Assembly: GCA_020137815.1 (NCBI GenBank)
Contig: CM035359.1
Location: 5,602,856 to 5,666,855, forward strand
Source: Hormiphora californensis
Lineage: Eukaryota; Ctenophora; Tentaculata; Cydippida; Pleurobrachiidae
Reading direction: 5' to 3'
Length of the DNA stretch: 64,000 bases
Shown: positions 61,206-64,000 of the stretch, in pieces
Layout of the letters: every line of letters starts with the position of its first letter
Numbering within the stretch: position 1 is the stretch's first letter
Translations under genes and position numbers: made by a program
Notes under the pieces: generated by a model
Database searches by the model: none
Told to the model about the DNA's origin: nothing
Seen by the model: the letters and a program-made list of their open reading frames with translations, nothing else

Positions 61206-62208
61206 GAAACCCGATAGTAATTACACACAAATAAGAGACACAACACAAGGTGAAACACACTAGAACTGTTGGTATCCAAGACACCTCACACTCGCGGCCT
61301 TCGTTTGGCGCGCTTCGCGCGCCGGCAAGGGAGGGGTAACTTCGTTACCAACTAGAACTGCTGGTAAATAGTCAACAGATACCCTGAAAATGTGTGTAGA
61401 CTTAGTGTCTACTGTTCCTAACATGTTTGAGAAAGAGAGAGAAAGATTAGGGGCAATACACACTGTCAGAGGTAATGAACAGTAAAAGAGACAATGAGAG
61501 AGAGAAATGAATGGAATGTGATTCTTTTCACTCCTTATGAGAGAGATAACATTGAAACGTGTTGCAGACATGTTTCCCCTTTCTTCTGTTGACAGAACTG
61601 TGTGTTTACACACATTTTCAATACTTAGAATTTTACACGCATGTTATTCAAATGAAGAGAAACGCGTGAAAAAGAGAGCGGGACTGTTAAACAGCGAGCA
61701 GGGTGTTAAATCTCCCAGCTAGCAGTTATCATGAGCGCGCAAAATCTTAAAACGACTGATAAATCAACTATCGGGTTTCATAATTCTAAGTATTGAAAAT
61801 GTGTGTAAACACACAGTTCTGTCAACAGAAGAAAGGGGAAACATGTCTGCAACACGTTTCAATGTTATCTCTCTCATAAGGAGTGAAAAGAATCACATTC
61901 CATTCATTTCTCTCTCTCATTGTCTCTTTTACTGTTCATTACCTCTGACAGTGTGTATTGCCCCTAATCTTTCTCTCTCTTTCTCAAACATGTTAGGAAC
62001 AGTAGACACTAAGTCTACACACATTTTCAGGGTATCTGTTGACTATTTACCAGCAGTTCTAGTTGGTAACGAAGTTACCCCTCCCTTGCCGGCGCGCGAA
62101 GCGCGCCAAACGAAGGCCGCGAGTGTGAGGTGTCTTGGATACCAACAGTTCTAGTGTGTTTCACCTTGTGTTGTGTCTCTTATTTGTGTGTAATTACTAT
62201 CGGGTTTC
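61206..62208. repeat. 1.0-kb palindrome with identical arms
   Basis: Arms 61206-61634 and 61780-62208 are exact or nearly exact inverted copies (GAAACCCGATAGTAATTACA at the outer end). The spacer 61635-61779 contains another CTATCGGGTTTC, so 61206-61773 alone would be a TIR-bounded unit. Two identical 117-codon frames, mirrored at 61260-61613 and 61801-62154, follow from the symmetry and have no recognisable domain. Confidence 0.88.
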
Positions 62209-62869
62209 AGGGCGATTTCAAATATTGGTAACAATTCCCACGGTCAAAAAGTCACATTTGTTTACTTTTTCCAAGTTTCAGGCTAAAATATTCGATCAAT
62301 CAATATCAAACATCATTAAGTTTTGTTAATACATGCTAATCTATCACGTCATTAAAATCTGGTTGTTCTATGTGCTCGGATTCAGGAGATAGTTAGCCTT
62401 TGGAAAATGTCATTTAATGGGTTTCCTGACATCGTTAGGCATTAGATTTTATAGCTATTCTATAAAAAAGTTTACAGGCTAACACGTGTATATTAAATGT
62501 GAAGGGGTAATGGGGGGTTTTCAGTGAGTAAATTAAGGCTAAAGTTCAATAAATTGATTCTAATGTTTTCCTTAGAATTTGAGACTGAAGTTTACTTTTT
62601 TGACAGCCTCGAGTAATTATGCACTCATAAATTAAATTTATTTGCAAATATTCGTCCTAATGTTGATATTAGTGACGATTTCAAGGCTAAACGCTACTTT
62701 TTGAAGGTTATTTACATAAATAATCGTTTCTAACAATCAGAAGAAATGTTTTGAAAATTAGAATAGATACTAAAATGATTTTAAAGGCTATTGTATCGTT
62801 AAATACATAAATGTGCTGAAAAAATAAGGCTAATTTTGACTAAAATTTCAAATTTTTTAATTTTTTCGA

Positions 62870-63950
62870 CATTTTAGCCTGAATTTAACCACATCTATCA
62901 AAATTCATACATGATTTAACCCAATGATATTAAGATTGATAGTTTGACTGTAAAGAAAGGCCAAAATTTGCTTATAATTACTAAATACAATGGAATTAGT
63001 CACTTAGCCTGCTTTTTTACACACTTATCTGTCAGTTAGCCTGCTAAAACTAACACTTAATGGTCGTATGATGAACTGTAATGGAACTCATAACGAAATT
63101 GTTACAGGGGACCTTAAAATAAGTACTTTAGCGGTGAATATAGCCACTAAATGAAATCGGCAACTATTCCAGAATACTCGATTTTAGCCTGATTTTAACC
63201 ACATATAATATTAGTTTTGCTTGATATCACTCAATAATCATGTATTAAGCTATTTTAGCTTAAGAAAAGAAACCAAATATGATTTTCATGAAAGATATCA
63301 TGAAATTAGTAGTTTAGCCTGCTTTTTTACACACTTATCTGTCAGTTAGCCTGCTAAAACTAACATTTAATGGTCGTATGATGAACTGTGGGGGAATTAG
63401 TAACTAAATAAGTATACGTAGCCTTAAAATCAGTGCTTTAGAGCCACTGAATGAAACCGGCATAGATAGCTATTACAGAATACTCGATTTTAGCCTGATT
63501 TTAAGCACATGTAGTATTAGTTTTGCTTTCTCAAGTTAAAGAATCGTGTAAATAACTACTTTAGCTGAAGAAAAGAAGCAAAATGTGCTTTTTTATTAAG
63601 AATATAGTGAAATTTGTAATTTAGCCTGGTTTTTTACTCTCTTAATCATCGATTAGCCTGAAAAAATTACTGACTATCTATCAGTTGAACGATTATGCTA
63701 CTTCTAAGTAAATAAAAATGACATTTTAGCCTAAAAATAAGCACTTATCAACGATTAAATGAACCTAAGGTCGTCATTTCCACCAATTAGCCTGGCTAAT
63801 TTTCCCTGAAAAGTTTCACCAATTTAAATTAGCCTTTATGAAGCTAAAATTAATGCTATTTTTCTCCTCCTTTTTAGAATATAAAAATTAAATTTTGAAC
63901 TTAACCAACTAACTAATTCCATACGAAAATGAACAAGATTTCATTGCTAA
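62870..63950 (+). repeat. AT-rich satellite, monomer about 306 bp, running to the window end
   Basis: Monomers begin near 62874, 63182 and 63487 with ATTTTAGCCTGATTTTAACC. They share TTAGCCTGCTTTTTTACACA and GGTCGTATGATGAACTG blocks. The motif TTAGCC recurs across 62390-63850. No gene is seen in 62210-64000. Confidence 0.85.
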
Positions 63951-64000
63951 AAATATGATTTATTCAGGCTAACGAAATTTGTTACTTTGGGGCCTTATTT

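Noticed and set aside
61260-62154. two identical 117-codon frames
   Set aside because: Forced by the palindrome symmetry; no recognisable domain and they span the repeat termini.

Overview
This is a eukaryotic, almost certainly invertebrate-animal, window. The genes have many short GT-AG introns, and the set includes phenylalanine hydroxylase, an intron-rich CRNKL1 and a cytosolic-type cysteinyl-tRNA synthetase. The non-coding DNA is full of small TA-flanked inverted-repeat transposons, foldback palindromes and microsatellites. Gene spacing is tight (215-385 bp between stop and next start from 12 to 27 kb), which would suit a compact early-branching metazoan such as a sponge; the sequence alone does not fix the phylum. 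The assembly is imperfect: there is one 100-N gap, and three places hold a clean copy beside a degraded copy of the same sequence.

Layout. 0-12 kb: gene-poor, with GA/CT microsatellites, an apparent artefactual duplication around the gap, a 21-bp minisatellite, a MITE, a retrotransposon C-terminal fragment (minus) and a 1.1-kb foldback element. 12.2-27 kb: a head-to-tail plus-strand cluster of an intronless aldo/keto reductase, a 13-exon gene of unknown function (about 1198 aa, acidic N-terminus, cold-shock-like segment, 14-aa C-terminal repeats) and CRNKL1. 27-49 kb: cysteinyl-tRNA synthetase on the plus strand, stretched over 22 kb. One 3.9-kb intron holds a frameshifted multi-pass membrane protein relic. 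A 13.4-kb intron holds two minus-strand genes, phenylalanine hydroxylase and a small secreted discoidin (F5/8 type C)-like protein. 49-64 kb: foldback elements, a LINE ORF1 fragment, a weakly supported six-exon gene (51.9-59.4 kb) with a 2.0-kb near-perfect palindrome in its first intron, low-quality CT-rich sequence, a 1.0-kb palindrome and an AT-rich satellite of about 306 bp.

Most notable: (1) a tandem array that repeatedly copies the 3' splice site and first exon bases of one phenylalanine hydroxylase exon, each copy followed by an in-frame stop; (2) an in-frame, arginine-rich, mitochondrial-presequence-like extension upstream of the cytosolic start of cysteinyl-tRNA synthetase; (3) absence of one conserved core exon from each of the two nested genes, plus a one-base frameshift in cysteinyl-tRNA synthetase; (4) 1-kb palindromic transposons sharing a core but with different ends; (5) DNA cloverleaf and three-way-junction palindromes.

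The genes do not form one pathway. AKR and PAH are metabolic enzymes, CRNKL1 is a splicing factor and CARS a translation enzyme; what links them is physical nesting and compaction.
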